A stretch of 64,000 nt of DNA, from the NCBI RefSeq assembly GCF_024199905.1, contig NZ_JANAFB010000010.1:1-64000 (forward strand), written 5' to 3'. The stretch comes from Rothia santali. Its GTDB lineage: Bacteria; Actinomycetota; Actinomycetes; Actinomycetales; Micrococcaceae. Of this stretch, positions 1-8,179 are shown in pieces. Position numbers and translations under genes: made by a program. Position 1 is the stretch's first letter, and each line of letters starts with the position of its first letter. The notes under the pieces were generated by a model. That model was not told the DNA's origin. It ran no database searches and worked only from the letters and a program-made list of their open reading frames with translations.

Positions 1-46
1 CCCCCCACCCCCCGCCGTCCCACCCCCACCACACCCCAGGAGACCC

Positions 47-898
47 ATGCCCGCCCCCCCCCCGGCCACACCGCAGCGCCCCGCCCTGAACCGCGACACC
101 ACCGTGTGCATCTCCCTCGCGGGGCGCCCCAGCAACCACGGGACCTTCTTCCACAACCACCTGTACGAGCGGTACGGCCTGGACTTCCTCTACAAGTCCA
201 TGACCACCGACGACGTCGAGGGCGCGATCCGCGGCGTCCGCGCCCTGGGCATCCGCGGCTGCTCGGTCTCGATGCCGTTCAAGCAGGCGGTGATCCCCCT
301 GGTCGACGCCGTGGACCACTCGGCGGAGGTCATCGGCGCGGTCAACACCATCGTCAACGACGCCGGCCGGCTGACCGCCTACAACACCGACGTCGTCGCC
401 GTGGCCTCGCTGCTGCGCACCCACCGGGTCGACCCGGCGTCCTCGTTCGCGCTGCGCGGCTCGGGCGGGATGGCCCGGGCCGTCGCGGGCGCCCTGCACG
501 ACGCCGGGTTCGCCCGCGGCACCGTCGTCGCGCGCAACGAGGAGGACGGTCGCGAGCTGGCCCGCCGGTACGGCTACGAGTGGGTCCCCGACGCCGCGGG
601 CCTGCGCGCCGACCTGCTCGTCAACGTGACGCCCGTGGGCATGGAGGGCGGCCCCGAGCGCGAGGAGCTCGCCTTCCCCGAGGAGGCGATCGACGCCGCC
701 CGGACCGTGTTCGACGTCGTCGCCCTGCCGGTCGAGACGCCCCTGATCCTCCGCGCCCGCGCCGCGGGGAAGGAGACGATCACCGGCGCCGAGGTCGCGG
801 CCCTCCAGGCGGCCGAGCAGTTCGCCCTCTACACCGGCGTCCGGCCCTCCCCGGAGGAGGTCGACGACGCCGAGGCGGCCACCCGCCGGGGCGCCTGA
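47..898 (+). CDS. Shikimate dehydrogenase-like protein (SdhL/HI0607 type)
   Basis: NAD(P)-dependent oxidoreductase of the shikimate dehydrogenase superfamily, 283 aa. The N-terminal SLAGRPSN stretch (about residues 23-30), SMPFK (75-79, with the Lys that is catalytic in AroE), NTD (113-115) and the dinucleotide-binding GSGGMA (138-143) match the SdhL/HI0607 subgroup better than canonical AroE. From family knowledge such paralogues act poorly on shikimate, so the true substrate is uncertain. A GGAG stands shortly before the ATG. The gene converges on the rhomboid gene across a 295-bp gap holding DnaA boxes and a hairpin. Its left neighbours are outside the window. Family assignment is firm; the in vivo reaction is not. 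Confidence 0.85.
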   Translation: MPAPPPATPQRPALNRDTTVCISLAGRPSNHGTFFHNHLYERYGLDFLYKSMTTDDVEGAIRGVRALGIRGCSVSMPFKQAVIPLVDAVDHSAEVIGAVNTIVNDAGRLTAYNTDVVAVASLLRTHRVDPASSFALRGSGGMARAVAGALHDAGFARGTVVARNEEDGRELARRYGYEWVPDAAGLRADLLVNVTPVGMEGGPEREELAFPEEAIDAARTVFDVVALPVETPLILRARAAGKETITGAEVAALQAAEQFALYTGVRPSPEEVDDAEAATRRGA

Positions 899-955
899 AT
901 GACAAGAATCCCCCCAGCGCGCCGGGCGCCCGTGATCCCCACCCCGTGCACAGAG

Positions 956-1110
956 TTATCCACAGGTGTGGGCAACTCCGGGGGATAACTCGCCGGGAAT
1001 ACGCCGGCACGGCCGTCATTCCGGGGTTTTCGACTATCCACAGCCTTGTTAACAGGTGTGGAGTTACACTCCTGTAGTTATTAACACCTGTGGGTCCACC
1101 CTGTGGATAA
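956..1110. other. DnaA-box cluster outside oriC
   Basis: The gap between the SdhL-type gene and the rhomboid gene contains TTATCCACA at 956-964, CTATCCACA (one mismatch) at 1034-1042 and the same box reversed, TGTGGATAA, at 1102-1110. A weaker GGGGATAAC lies near 982-989. An inverted repeat ACAGGTGT/ACACCTGT (1052-1059, 1084-1091) and an AT-rich GTTATTAACA patch sit between the boxes. No reading frame here looks coding. The arrangement resembles a DnaA-titrating or reactivating locus (datA/DARS-like) or an origin fragment. Function is inferred only. Confidence 0.6.
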
Positions 1111-1112
1111 AG

Positions 1113-1162
1113 GGAGAGGGTCCAGGGATTCCTGTAATCACAAGAATCCCCGGACCCTCTCC
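1113..1162. terminator. Long hairpin between convergent genes
   Basis: An 11-bp outer arm (1113-1123 with 1152-1162) and a 7-bp inner arm GGGATTC/GAATCCC (1125-1131 with 1144-1150) are separated by one mismatch. The 12-base loop (1132-1143) reads CTGTAATCACAA, the motif also seen in oriC. It lies just after the end of the minus-strand rhomboid gene and downstream of the plus-strand SdhL-type gene, so it can serve both as a terminator. There is no U-tract. The motif in the loop may make it more than a terminator. Confidence 0.6.
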
Positions 1163-1193
1163 GTTCCCGTGCCGGGGGCGCTCCGCGCGGTGC

Positions 1194-2024
1194 TCAGGTC
1201 CGCGCGGCGCCCCGGCGTCGTCCTCCGCGGCGGCCCCGGCGCCCCCGCGAGGTGAGCTCGAAGAGCCACGCGACCACGGCGCCCACCACCAGGCCGCCCA
1301 CGTGGGCCTGCCACGAGATCCCCGGCACCACGAACCCGAAGACGAGGTTCACGGCGATGAGGATGAGCAGCGCCCGGGTGTCGCCCCCGCGGAAGCGGGT
1401 CCAGGCGAAGAACGCGCCGAACAGCCCGAAGACGCCGCCGGAGGCGCCCACCACCAGCGTGTAGGGCGGCGTGAGCAGGTAGACCGCCGCCGAGCCGCCC
1501 ACGATGGACAGCAGGAACACCGCCAGGAACCGCCACCGCCCCATCCGCGGCTCGAGCGCCTGCCCGAAGAGGTACAGCGAGTACATGTTCAGCAGGATGT
1601 GGGCGATCCCCGAGTGGACGAATCCGCTGGTCAGCATGCGCCACGGCTCGGTAGCCGTCAGTCCCGGCATGTATGCGAGCTCGCGGATCACCAGCTGGTT
1701 CGGCACCAGGTACTGCAGGAGGAAGACGGCGAGGTTGATCGCGATCAGCGTCAGGGTCACCGGGGTCGCCCCGGCCCGCGGGAAGATCGAGCTCCTGCCG
1801 CGCACGACGCCGCCCCGCCGCTCGGCCTCCCGCCGCGCCTCCCGGGCGCAGTCGACGCACTGCACCCCGACCGGCGCCTGCACCTGGCACCGGGGGCAGA
1901 CCGGCCGATGGCAGCGGGTGCAGCTGACGTAGGCCACCGTGTCCGGGTGCCGGGGGCAGACCGGCCGCTGGGCGTCGTCGTGCTCGTCGGCGCGCTGCCC
2001 GTACCGCGGAGGTTCCTGGTCCAT
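1194..2024 (-). CDS. Rhomboid family intramembrane serine protease with N-terminal zinc-ribbon-like domain
   Basis: 276-aa polytopic membrane protease. Residues 23-59 hold four Cys/His pairs (C23/H26, C35/C38, C43/C46, C56/C59), a B-box-like zinc-binding region typical of actinobacterial rhomboids. The rhomboid core follows with H142 and N146 of the HxxxN oxyanion motif, GASGG with nucleophile Ser195, and His241 in the last catalytic helix. Six membrane segments are apparent from about residue 88 on. It cleaves substrates inside the membrane; its targets are unknown. It lies downstream of the cyclophilin gene on the same strand, as in many Micrococcales origins. The start ATG at 2024 places the Cys cluster in frame. 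Confidence 0.9.
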   Translation of the reverse strand: MDQEPPRYGQRADEHDDAQRPVCPRHPDTVAYVSCTRCHRPVCPRCQVQAPVGVQCVDCAREARREAERRGGVVRGRSSIFPRAGATPVTLTLIAINLAVFLLQYLVPNQLVIRELAYMPGLTATEPWRMLTSGFVHSGIAHILLNMYSLYLFGQALEPRMGRWRFLAVFLLSIVGGSAAVYLLTPPYTLVVGASGGVFGLFGAFFAWTRFRGGDTRALLILIAVNLVFGFVVPGISWQAHVGGLVVGAVVAWLFELTSRGRRGRRGGRRRGAART

Positions 2025-2138
2025 GTCTCTCCTGTGCTGGGTGTGCGTGGCGCGGGGCGTGAGAGCCCGCGGTATACACGTGAGGCCCGCTCGCGGTGAC
2101 GAGCGGGCCTCAGGTGCGTGCGGAGTCTGCGGCGGGCG

Positions 2139-2684
2139 CTAGGCCTGCTCGACGTCGATCGAGGAGATCACGACGTCCTCGACCGGGCGGTCCATCATGC
2201 CGGTGGCGACGCCCTCGATGGCGTCGACGACCTTCTTGGACTCGTCGTCGGCGACCTCGCCGAAGATGGTGTGCTTGCCCTGCAGCCAGGTGGTGGGGAT
2301 CGTGGTGATGAAGAACTGCGAGCCGTTGGTGCCCTTGCCGCCGCGGAGGCCCGCGTTGGCCATGGCCAGCTTGTAGGGCTCGTTGAAGTTCAGGTCGGGG
2401 CTGATCTCGTCGTCGAACTGGTAGCCCGGGCCGCCGGTCCCCTGGCCCAGGGGGTCGCCGCCCTGGATCATGAAGTCGCGGATGATGCGGTGGAAGACGA
2501 CACCGTCATACAGCGGGGTCCCGCTCTTCTTCTCGCCGCTCTTGGGGTCCACCCACTCCTGGGAGCCGTCGGCCAGGCCGATGAAGTTCTGCACCGTCTT
2601 GGGAGCGTGGTTGCCGTACAGGTTGACGGCGATGTCTCCGTGGTTGGTGTGGATGGTCGCTGTGGCAGTGGGGATGGCAGTCAT
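2139..2684 (-). CDS. ppiA: Peptidyl-prolyl cis-trans isomerase, cyclophilin type
   Basis: Cytoplasmic cyclophilin, 181 aa from the chosen ATG at 2684. The active-site run FHRIIRDFMIQGGD, the NGSQFFITT strand and the GKHTIFG loop are present, and there is no signal peptide. It catalyses prolyl isomerisation in folding proteins. The frame is open for another 34 codons upstream, but that stretch is basic and unlike cyclophilins, so I prefer 2684 even though it has no clear Shine-Dalgarno sequence. This gene usually sits near gyrA and the tRNA-Ile/Ala pair in Actinobacteria. Here about 16 kb of other genes separate them. Confidence 0.92.
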   Translation of the reverse strand: MTAIPTATATIHTNHGDIAVNLYGNHAPKTVQNFIGLADGSQEWVDPKSGEKKSGTPLYDGVVFHRIIRDFMIQGGDPLGQGTGGPGYQFDDEISPDLNFNEPYKLAMANAGLRGGKGTNGSQFFITTIPTTWLQGKHTIFGEVADDESKKVVDAIEGVATGMMDRPVEDVVISSIDVEQA

Positions 2685-2905
2685 GGCGCTATTTTCACAC
2701 GGGCTCGCGCGAGCCCCCAATACCGTTCCGCCTTCAGTGAAAACAAGGGGGTGGTGCCGGGACATTGACCGTGCGGACCGTGTCACCCGTCATAGGGTGA
2801 GTAAGGACGACAAACGACTCGATGTGCGTGCCCCGCCCCCGCCGGGACCGGGGCACCGCCGCGGACAGGCTCCGCGGCGCGTCGGTCAAGGAGGAGGTAA
2901 CCCCC

Positions 2906-3745
2906 ATGGCATGCAAGACCAAGAAGGCCCAGAAGCAGGCCGCCAAGGCCGCGCAGAAGGTCCAGAAGAACGCCGGAGAGCGCCTGCACGAGGGTGCTGA
3001 CAAGGCCTCCGAGCTCGCCACCGAGTGGGCGGCGCGGATCCAGGAGCGCGCCGGCCAGGCCAACGAGTGGGCCCAGAAGGAGGTCGCGCCGCGCGTCCAG
3101 GAGCAGCTCGAGAAGGCCAGCCCGGCCGTCGAGCAGGCGGTGCACTCGGCTCGCGCGAAGGCCAGCGTGGCCGCCGCGGGGCTCGCCGAGAAACTCGACT
3201 CCGCCGATGCCTCGCCGCAGCTGAAGACCGCGGTCGCCAAGCTCACCGGTGACAAGAAGGCGCTCAAGAAGGCCCAGAAGCAGGCCGCGCAGGCCGCCAA
3301 GGACTTCGCCAAGGAGCAGAAGAAGGCCAACAAGAAGTCCCACAAGGGCCTTTTGGTCTTCGGCATCCTGGCCGCCGCGACCGTCGCCGGCGTGGCCGCG
3401 TGGCGCGCCTCCCGCCCGGTGGAGGACCCCTGGCAGACCCCTGCCGACCCCAAGCCCGCCCCGGCCGCGAAGCCGGCCGCGCACGATGAGGAGTCCGGTG
3501 TGGCCGGTCGCGAGAACCTGGACGAGCAGAAGGTCACCAAGCCGGCCAACGCCCACGCGCCCTCCAACCAGGAGGTCACCGAGCACGCCGACCCGAAGAA
3601 CTCCGGTCACCCCGCGCCGGGTGCCCCGATGAACCGCGCGGCGACCGCCGACCCCTCGAACCGCAAGGGCGAGGACACGGTCAAGCCCGAGGTCCGTCGG
3701 AAGCCGAGCGGCGAGGAGCCGGCCAACAAGGACAAGAACACCTGA
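2906..3745 (+). CDS. Ala/Lys-rich coiled-coil protein with one membrane anchor (unknown function)
   Basis: 279-aa protein I cannot name. Residues 1-145 are amphipathic, Ala/Lys/Glu/Gln-rich helix with repeated KKAQKQAA-type units (about 6-18 and 121-130), resembling apolipoprotein- or LEA-like helices. A single hydrophobic segment at about 148-166 follows, then a Pro/Ala/Lys-rich hydrophilic tail of about 110 residues. The start ATG at 2906 is set by a very strong AAGGAGGAGG at 2888-2897. It is monocistronic with a strong terminator downstream. A role at the membrane or envelope is a guess. The strong ribosome site suggests high expression. Confidence 0.8.
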   Translation: MACKTKKAQKQAAKAAQKVQKNAGERLHEGADKASELATEWAARIQERAGQANEWAQKEVAPRVQEQLEKASPAVEQAVHSARAKASVAAAGLAEKLDSADASPQLKTAVAKLTGDKKALKKAQKQAAQAAKDFAKEQKKANKKSHKGLLVFGILAAATVAGVAAWRASRPVEDPWQTPADPKPAPAAKPAAHDEESGVAGRENLDEQKVTKPANAHAPSNQEVTEHADPKNSGHPAPGAPMNRAATADPSNRKGEDTVKPEVRRKPSGEEPANKDKNT

Positions 3746-3763
3746 TCCTCACCCGCTCAGAGG

Positions 3764-3809
3764 ACACGACGACGCCGCCGCGCATCCCAGCGCGGCGGCG
3801 TCGTCGTGT
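3764..3809 (+). terminator. Strong GC hairpin terminator
   Basis: A 20-bp perfect stem (3764-3783 with 3790-3809) has a 6-base loop, starting 18 bases after the stop of the coiled-coil gene. It probably also ends the convergent minus-strand small membrane gene. No U-tract follows. Confidence 0.75.
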
Positions 3810-3863
3810 GTGGGGACAGGGCTGTCCGGCGGACCGGGGCCTCGGCGCGAGGGAGACGCCGGC

Positions 3864-4157
3864 TCAGCGCGAGCCGAGGAAGGCGAACCCGGTGAGCTCG
3901 TGCAGGTACTCGCGGGCGATCCACAGCACCCCGGCCAGGATGACCAGGACGATGATCGCGTAGATGACCCCGGAGGCCGTCCGCGCGGCGACCGGGGCAC
4001 GGCGCACCTGCACCACGGTCCCGTCGGCCCGCCGCTCGGTGCGGCCGGCCGAGAGGCGCAGGGCGAGCGCGAAGAGCGCCGGCATGCCGGCCCCCAGGAC
4101 CAGCCCGGCCAGGGTCACGGGGATGATGTTGGATATCAGGGAGAGCAGCTCGTACAC
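3864..4157 (-). CDS. Small two-TM membrane protein linked to phosphate transporter
   Basis: 97-aa hydrophobic protein with predicted membrane helices at about residues 8-35 and 63-82, joined by a basic loop rich in Arg. It starts 3 bases after the stop of the PiT phosphate transporter, so the two are almost certainly cotranscribed and may be translationally coupled. Small membrane proteins in this position are common in actinobacterial pit operons, but I know of no assigned function. An accessory role to the transporter is inferred from position alone. Confidence 0.75.
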   Translation of the reverse strand: MYELLSLISNIIPVTLAGLVLGAGMPALFALALRLSAGRTERRADGTVVQVRRAPVAARTASGVIYAIIVLVILAGVLWIAREYLHELTGFAFLGSR

Positions 4158-4160
4158 GGG

Positions 4161-5432
4161 TCAGGCTCCGGGGGTGCGGCGGTGGTCGGGGGCGTCGTCG
4201 CCGGGGAGGTCGAGGTGGGTGGAGGCCTCGCCGGCGACCACCCCCGCGGGGACCTGGGAGATCACGCCGGTGATGGGGGCGAGGTCCTCCACCTCGGGCT
4301 CCCACTCCTCGTTGACGTTGCCGGCGTGGACGGGCTCCCGGCGCGAGCGGACGTACATCAGGGTGGACAGCGCCACCAGGATCGCGAAGACGACCCCGAC
4401 GCCGGTCAGCTCGGTGGTCGCGGCCCCCACGAAGTGCCCGATCAGCCAGCACGCCGCCCCGACCACGGCGGCCGCGGGGATGGTGATGAGCCAGGCGAGC
4501 ACCATGCGGCCGGCCACGCTCCAGCGCACCTCGGCTCCCTTGCGGCCCAGCCCGGTCCCCAGGATCGAGCCGGTGGCCACGTGCGTGGTGGACAGGGCCA
4601 TCCCGAAGTGGGAGGAGGTCAGGATGATGGCCGCGGAGGCGCCCTCGGCGGCCATGCCCTGCGGCGAGTCGATCTCCACCAGGCCCTTGCCGAGCGTGCG
4701 GATGATGCGCCAGCCGCCCAGGTAGGTCCCCAGGGCGATCGCGACGGCGCAGGTGAACTTGACCCAGAACGGGATGTCGGCCGTCGGCTCGATCGCGGAG
4801 GCCGCGACCAGGGCCAGGAAGATCACGCCCATGGTCTTCTGGGCGTCGTTGGTGCCGTGCGCCAGCGAGACCAGCGAGGCGGTGCCGACCTGACCCCAGC
4901 GGAACCCGCGGGTCTTCTGCCGGTCCCCCACGCGCGCCGTCATCCGGTAGATGAGCACCGTGCCCACCGTGGAGACCAGGGCCGCGATCACGGGAGCTAC
5001 GAGCGCGGGGACGATGACCTTGGCGACGACGCCGGTCCACAGCACCCCGCTGACCCCCAGGCCGGCGATGGTCGCGCCGATGAGCCCGCCGAACAGCGCG
5101 TGGGAGGAGCTGGAGGGCAGCCCGAGCAGCCAGGTCAGCAGGTTCCAGACGATGCCGCCCACGAGCCCGGTGAAGACGATGAGCATGAGCCCGTGGCCGT
5201 CCGTCATCTCGAGGTTGACCACCTCCCGGCCCACGGTCTTGGCGACCTCGATGGAGAGGAACGCGCCGACCAGATTGAGTACCGCGGAGAGGCCCACGGC
5301 GACCTTGGGCTTGAGGGCTCCGGTGGCGATCGACGTCGCCATCGCGTTCCCGGTGTCGTGGAAGCCGTTGGTGAAGTCGAAGACCAGTGCGGTGATGACC
5401 ACGATGCCGAGGATGATGAGTTCGGGAGTCAC
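4161..5432 (-). CDS. pitA: Inorganic phosphate transporter, PiT family
   Basis: 423-aa polytopic membrane protein of the PiT (PF01384) family, a low-affinity phosphate-metal/proton symporter. The duplicated family signatures are visible: FDFTNGFHDTGNAMATS near the N-terminus (about 18-34) and HGTNDAQKTMG in the second half. About ten to eleven membrane segments are apparent, and the tail from about 370 is hydrophilic. Start is GTG at 5432, giving an N-terminus that begins directly with the first helix. It heads a two-gene operon with the small membrane protein downstream. No pho-box-like repeat was recognised upstream. Confidence 0.92.
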   Translation of the reverse strand: MTPELIILGIVVITALVFDFTNGFHDTGNAMATSIATGALKPKVAVGLSAVLNLVGAFLSIEVAKTVGREVVNLEMTDGHGLMLIVFTGLVGGIVWNLLTWLLGLPSSSSHALFGGLIGATIAGLGVSGVLWTGVVAKVIVPALVAPVIAALVSTVGTVLIYRMTARVGDRQKTRGFRWGQVGTASLVSLAHGTNDAQKTMGVIFLALVAASAIEPTADIPFWVKFTCAVAIALGTYLGGWRIIRTLGKGLVEIDSPQGMAAEGASAAIILTSSHFGMALSTTHVATGSILGTGLGRKGAEVRWSVAGRMVLAWLITIPAAAVVGAACWLIGHFVGAATTELTGVGVVFAILVALSTLMYVRSRREPVHAGNVNEEWEPEVEDLAPITGVISQVPAGVVAGEASTHLDLPGDDAPDHRRTPGA

Positions 5433-5542
5433 ATAGGCATTATCCCGACCGCAGGGGGACGCGGACAGTTGAAGGGGTGAACTTTAGGTGAACATCAACG
5501 GGTCCGTGGTGGCGAGCACATGGCCATCCGGTGACGCGGCGC

Positions 5543-6538
5543 TCAGCCCTCCCGCGCCACCGCCTCGCGCAGCGCCGCCTTCTCGGCCTCCGGCAGGAAC
5601 GAGGCCTCGACGCCGTTGGCCACGAACTCGCGCCTCCGGTCCTCGCCCAGCAGGTCCACGGTGATCTCGAGCTCGCGGGCCAGCGTGGTCGGGAACAGCG
5701 CGGGGTCGTCCGAGTTGATGGTCACCTTCAGGCCGGCGTCGAGCATCTCGCGGATGGACTCGCGGCGCCACGGCCGCAGCGCCCGGCGCGAGGTGGTGAA
5801 CGCGGTGTTGAAGTACACGCCCTCGTCGGCGCAGCGCTTCACGACGTCGGCGTCCTTGAGCACGTGGTACCCGTGGTCGATCCGGTCGCAGCCGAGCAGG
5901 TCCAGGCACGTGGGGATGGTCTGCGCGGTGGGCACGTGCTCGCCGGCGTGCGCGGTGCGCTTGAGGCCGTGCCGCCCGGCCAGCTGGAAGGCCTCGGCGA
6001 ACGTGGCGGGCAGGCCCTTGCGCTCGTCGAAGTCCAGGCCGATCCCGACGACGGCGTCGGACGGGCGCGCCACGACCTCCTCGACCATCGCGAGCGCGAC
6101 CTCGGGGGTGTCCTCGCGGTTCACTGCGGCGAGCGCCCGGGCGTCGACGCCGAGGTCCTTGCGCGCCGCCTCGATCCCCTCCTCGATCCCGGCCACCATC
6201 TCCCGGTACTCGACGCCGGCCGCCAGGTGCACCGAGGGGCTGAACGCGAACTCGGAGTACACGGTCCCGCTCTGGTGGTACCCGTCCTGCATCGCCTCGT
6301 AGACGGTCCGGGCGAAGTCGCCGCGGGTGCGCAGGCTCGCCGAGATCAGCTCGTAGACCCGCAGCAGCGGGAACCACGGCCCGCGCGTCAGCTCCTCCTC
6401 GGTGGGGTCGGAGTTGATCCGGGGGTACAGCTCGGTGGCCGGCATCGGGAGCTCGACGCCGTTGGCCGCCGCCAGGTCCGCGAGGGTCGCGGCCCGGACG
6501 GTCCCGGGCAGGTGGATGTGCAGGTCGATGGTCTTCAT
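5543..6538 (-). CDS. add: Adenosine/adenine deaminase family protein
   Basis: 331-aa metal-dependent amidohydrolase converting adenosine to inosine (or adenine to hypoxanthine) for purine salvage. Metal and catalytic motifs are all present: the HIH pair at residues 7-9, HAGEH in mid-protein, RIDHGYH, and NSDDP near the C-terminus. I chose ATG 6538 because it starts the protein immediately before the HxH strand; the open frame extends 15 codons further upstream without a ribosome site. It lies downstream of the AzgA-type permease on the same strand, an import-then-deaminate pair. Distinguishing adenosine from adenine deaminase is not safe from sequence reading. Confidence 0.88.
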   Translation of the reverse strand: MKTIDLHIHLPGTVRAATLADLAAANGVELPMPATELYPRINSDPTEEELTRGPWFPLLRVYELISASLRTRGDFARTVYEAMQDGYHQSGTVYSEFAFSPSVHLAAGVEYREMVAGIEEGIEAARKDLGVDARALAAVNREDTPEVALAMVEEVVARPSDAVVGIGLDFDERKGLPATFAEAFQLAGRHGLKRTAHAGEHVPTAQTIPTCLDLLGCDRIDHGYHVLKDADVVKRCADEGVYFNTAFTTSRRALRPWRRESIREMLDAGLKVTINSDDPALFPTTLARELEITVDLLGEDRRREFVANGVEASFLPEAEKAALREAVAREG

Positions 6539-6671
6539 GGGGTGATGCGTGTCCGTTCGTGGGGGTTCGTCGAGCAGGGGCACCGGGGGCGCGGATGGCG
6601 CGGCCGGCGTCGAGGGGGCGTCGTTGCGAGGAGTCCGACGCCGGGGCGGCGGGTGGGCGCCCGCACCGGCG

Positions 6672-8012
6672 TCAGTGCGCGGCGGCGTAGAAGAAGTAGA
6701 CCAGGAAGGGCGTGAGCACCCACATGCCCGGGTGGATGTCCTTGAACTTGCCGGTCACGGCCTTGATCAGCACGTAGCTGAGCAGGCCGGTGGCGATGCC
6801 GGTGCCGAAGTTGCCCCACAGCAGGGTGCAGGCGACCAGCAGCGCCGCGGGGATGGCCTCGGTGAGGTCGGAGGTGTCGACCTTGCGGAAGCCCGTCAGC
6901 ATGGTGAGGCCGATGACGATCAGCACCGGCGCCGTCGCCGCCGAGGGGATCATCCCGGCGACCGGGATGAACGCGAGCACCACGGCGAACAGGCCGGCGG
7001 TAGTCCACGAGGTCAGCCCGGTCCGGCCGCCGCTGCCGGTGCCCGCGGTGGACTCGAGGTAGGTCGTCACGCTGGGTGCGCCGATCAGGGAGCCGCCCGT
7101 GATGGCCGCCGAGTCGACCAGGAACGGCCGCTTGAGGTCCACGGCCTTCCCGCCGGTGGCCTCGCGGATCTTGTCGGTCACGGTCAGCACGACGCCGGTC
7201 GCGGAGAAGAACTCGGCGGCGAAGAACGCGAAGAGGTAGGGGAAGTACTGGGGCGCCAGCGCGCCGACGACGTCGATGTCGAAGACCAGCGGCCCGGGGC
7301 TCGCGGGCGCGGCGAGGTAGCTCCCGGGCAGCTCGGTGACGCCCAGCGGGATGCCGACGACCGTGATCGCCAGGATCACGATGACGAAGGCGCCGGGCAC
7401 CTTGCGAGCCTGCAGCGCGACCAGCAGGACGATCCCGGCGAGGGCCAGCAGTGCTCCGGGCGCGGCGAGGTCGCCGAGGACCAGCGAGTCGCCGTCGCCC
7501 ACCACGAGCCCCGTGGAGCGGAAGCCGATGAAGGCGATGTAGAGCCCGATCCCGGATCCGATCGCGAGCCGCACGTTGGTCGGCATGATCCGGGTGACGA
7601 GGTTGCGGATGCCCAGGACCGTCAGGATCAGGAAGACGACGCCGGACCAGAAGACGATGCCCATCGCCACCCCGAAGGGGACCCCCTCGCCCTGCACGAG
7701 CGTGTAGGCGACCAGGGCGACGCCGCCCAGGCCCGGCGCGAGGACCAGCGGGAGGTTGGCGAACAGCCCCATCGCGAAGGTCGCGACGATGGCCACGATG
7801 ATCAGCGCGGTGGTCGCGGCGCCGCGGGGGACGCCGGCGTCGGCGAGCATGCTCGGGACGACGACGATCGTGTAGGCCGAGGCGAGGAACATGCTGAGCC
7901 CGGCGAGGAGCTCGGTCCGGATGCTGGAGCCGCGTTCCGAGATGCGGAACAGGCGCTCCGCCAGGGCGGGCGGACGACGAGTCCTCCCCGCGGTGGGCTG
8001 GGGTGTCTTCAC
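6672..8012 (-). CDS. azgA: NCS2-type purine permease, AzgA subfamily
   Basis: Polytopic membrane permease for hypoxanthine/guanine/adenine, 446 aa from GTG 8012. AzgA hallmarks include an N-terminal ELLAGLSMFLASAYTIVV-like helix, a GLGG in the second helix region, an AEFFSATG motif and SVTTYLESTAG. An upstream ATG at 8060 would add 16 residues. I prefer GTG 8012 because GAGGAAGG precedes it at good spacing, and because a LacI-type operator half-palindrome (8040-8053) would otherwise be coding. It is followed by the deaminase gene and transcribed divergently from a LacI regulator, so purine-responsive control is likely. Confidence 0.87.
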   Translation of the reverse strand: MKTPQPTAGRTRRPPALAERLFRISERGSSIRTELLAGLSMFLASAYTIVVVPSMLADAGVPRGAATTALIIVAIVATFAMGLFANLPLVLAPGLGGVALVAYTLVQGEGVPFGVAMGIVFWSGVVFLILTVLGIRNLVTRIMPTNVRLAIGSGIGLYIAFIGFRSTGLVVGDGDSLVLGDLAAPGALLALAGIVLLVALQARKVPGAFVIVILAITVVGIPLGVTELPGSYLAAPASPGPLVFDIDVVGALAPQYFPYLFAFFAAEFFSATGVVLTVTDKIREATGGKAVDLKRPFLVDSAAITGGSLIGAPSVTTYLESTAGTGSGGRTGLTSWTTAGLFAVVLAFIPVAGMIPSAATAPVLIVIGLTMLTGFRKVDTSDLTEAIPAALLVACTLLWGNFGTGIATGLLSYVLIKAVTGKFKDIHPGMWVLTPFLVYFFYAAAH

Positions 8013-8039
8013 GGCGGTACGACCTTCCTCGCGGCGCGA

Positions 8040-8053
8040 TGTAAGCGCTTGTA
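8040..8053. promoter_or_regulatory. Probable LacI-family operator (azgA proximal)
   Basis: TGTAAGCGCTTGTA is an imperfect palindrome with the central CG typical of LacI-family operators. It is just upstream of the azgA ribosome site and about 70 bp from the perfect operator at 8108-8123. It probably binds the same divergent regulator. Confidence 0.55.
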
Positions 8054-8107
8054 CGGTCATATGCTCGACCCCTCACCGCTCCCCTGTCAACCCGCGGCTG
8101 GGCAAAT

Positions 8108-8123
8108 GTGTAAACGTTTACAC
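8108..8123. promoter_or_regulatory. LacI-family operator
   Basis: GTGTAAACGTTTACAC is a perfect 16-bp palindrome centred on CG in the divergent azgA/lacI intergenic region, 57 bp upstream of the lacI start. It is the classical LacI/PurR operator form. It probably gives both autoregulation and control of azgA-add. Confidence 0.75.
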
Positions 8124-8179
8124 GACACGGTCTTCTCGCGGCACCCCCGCCACGGTACGGTGGTCGCGAGGGAGGTCAC

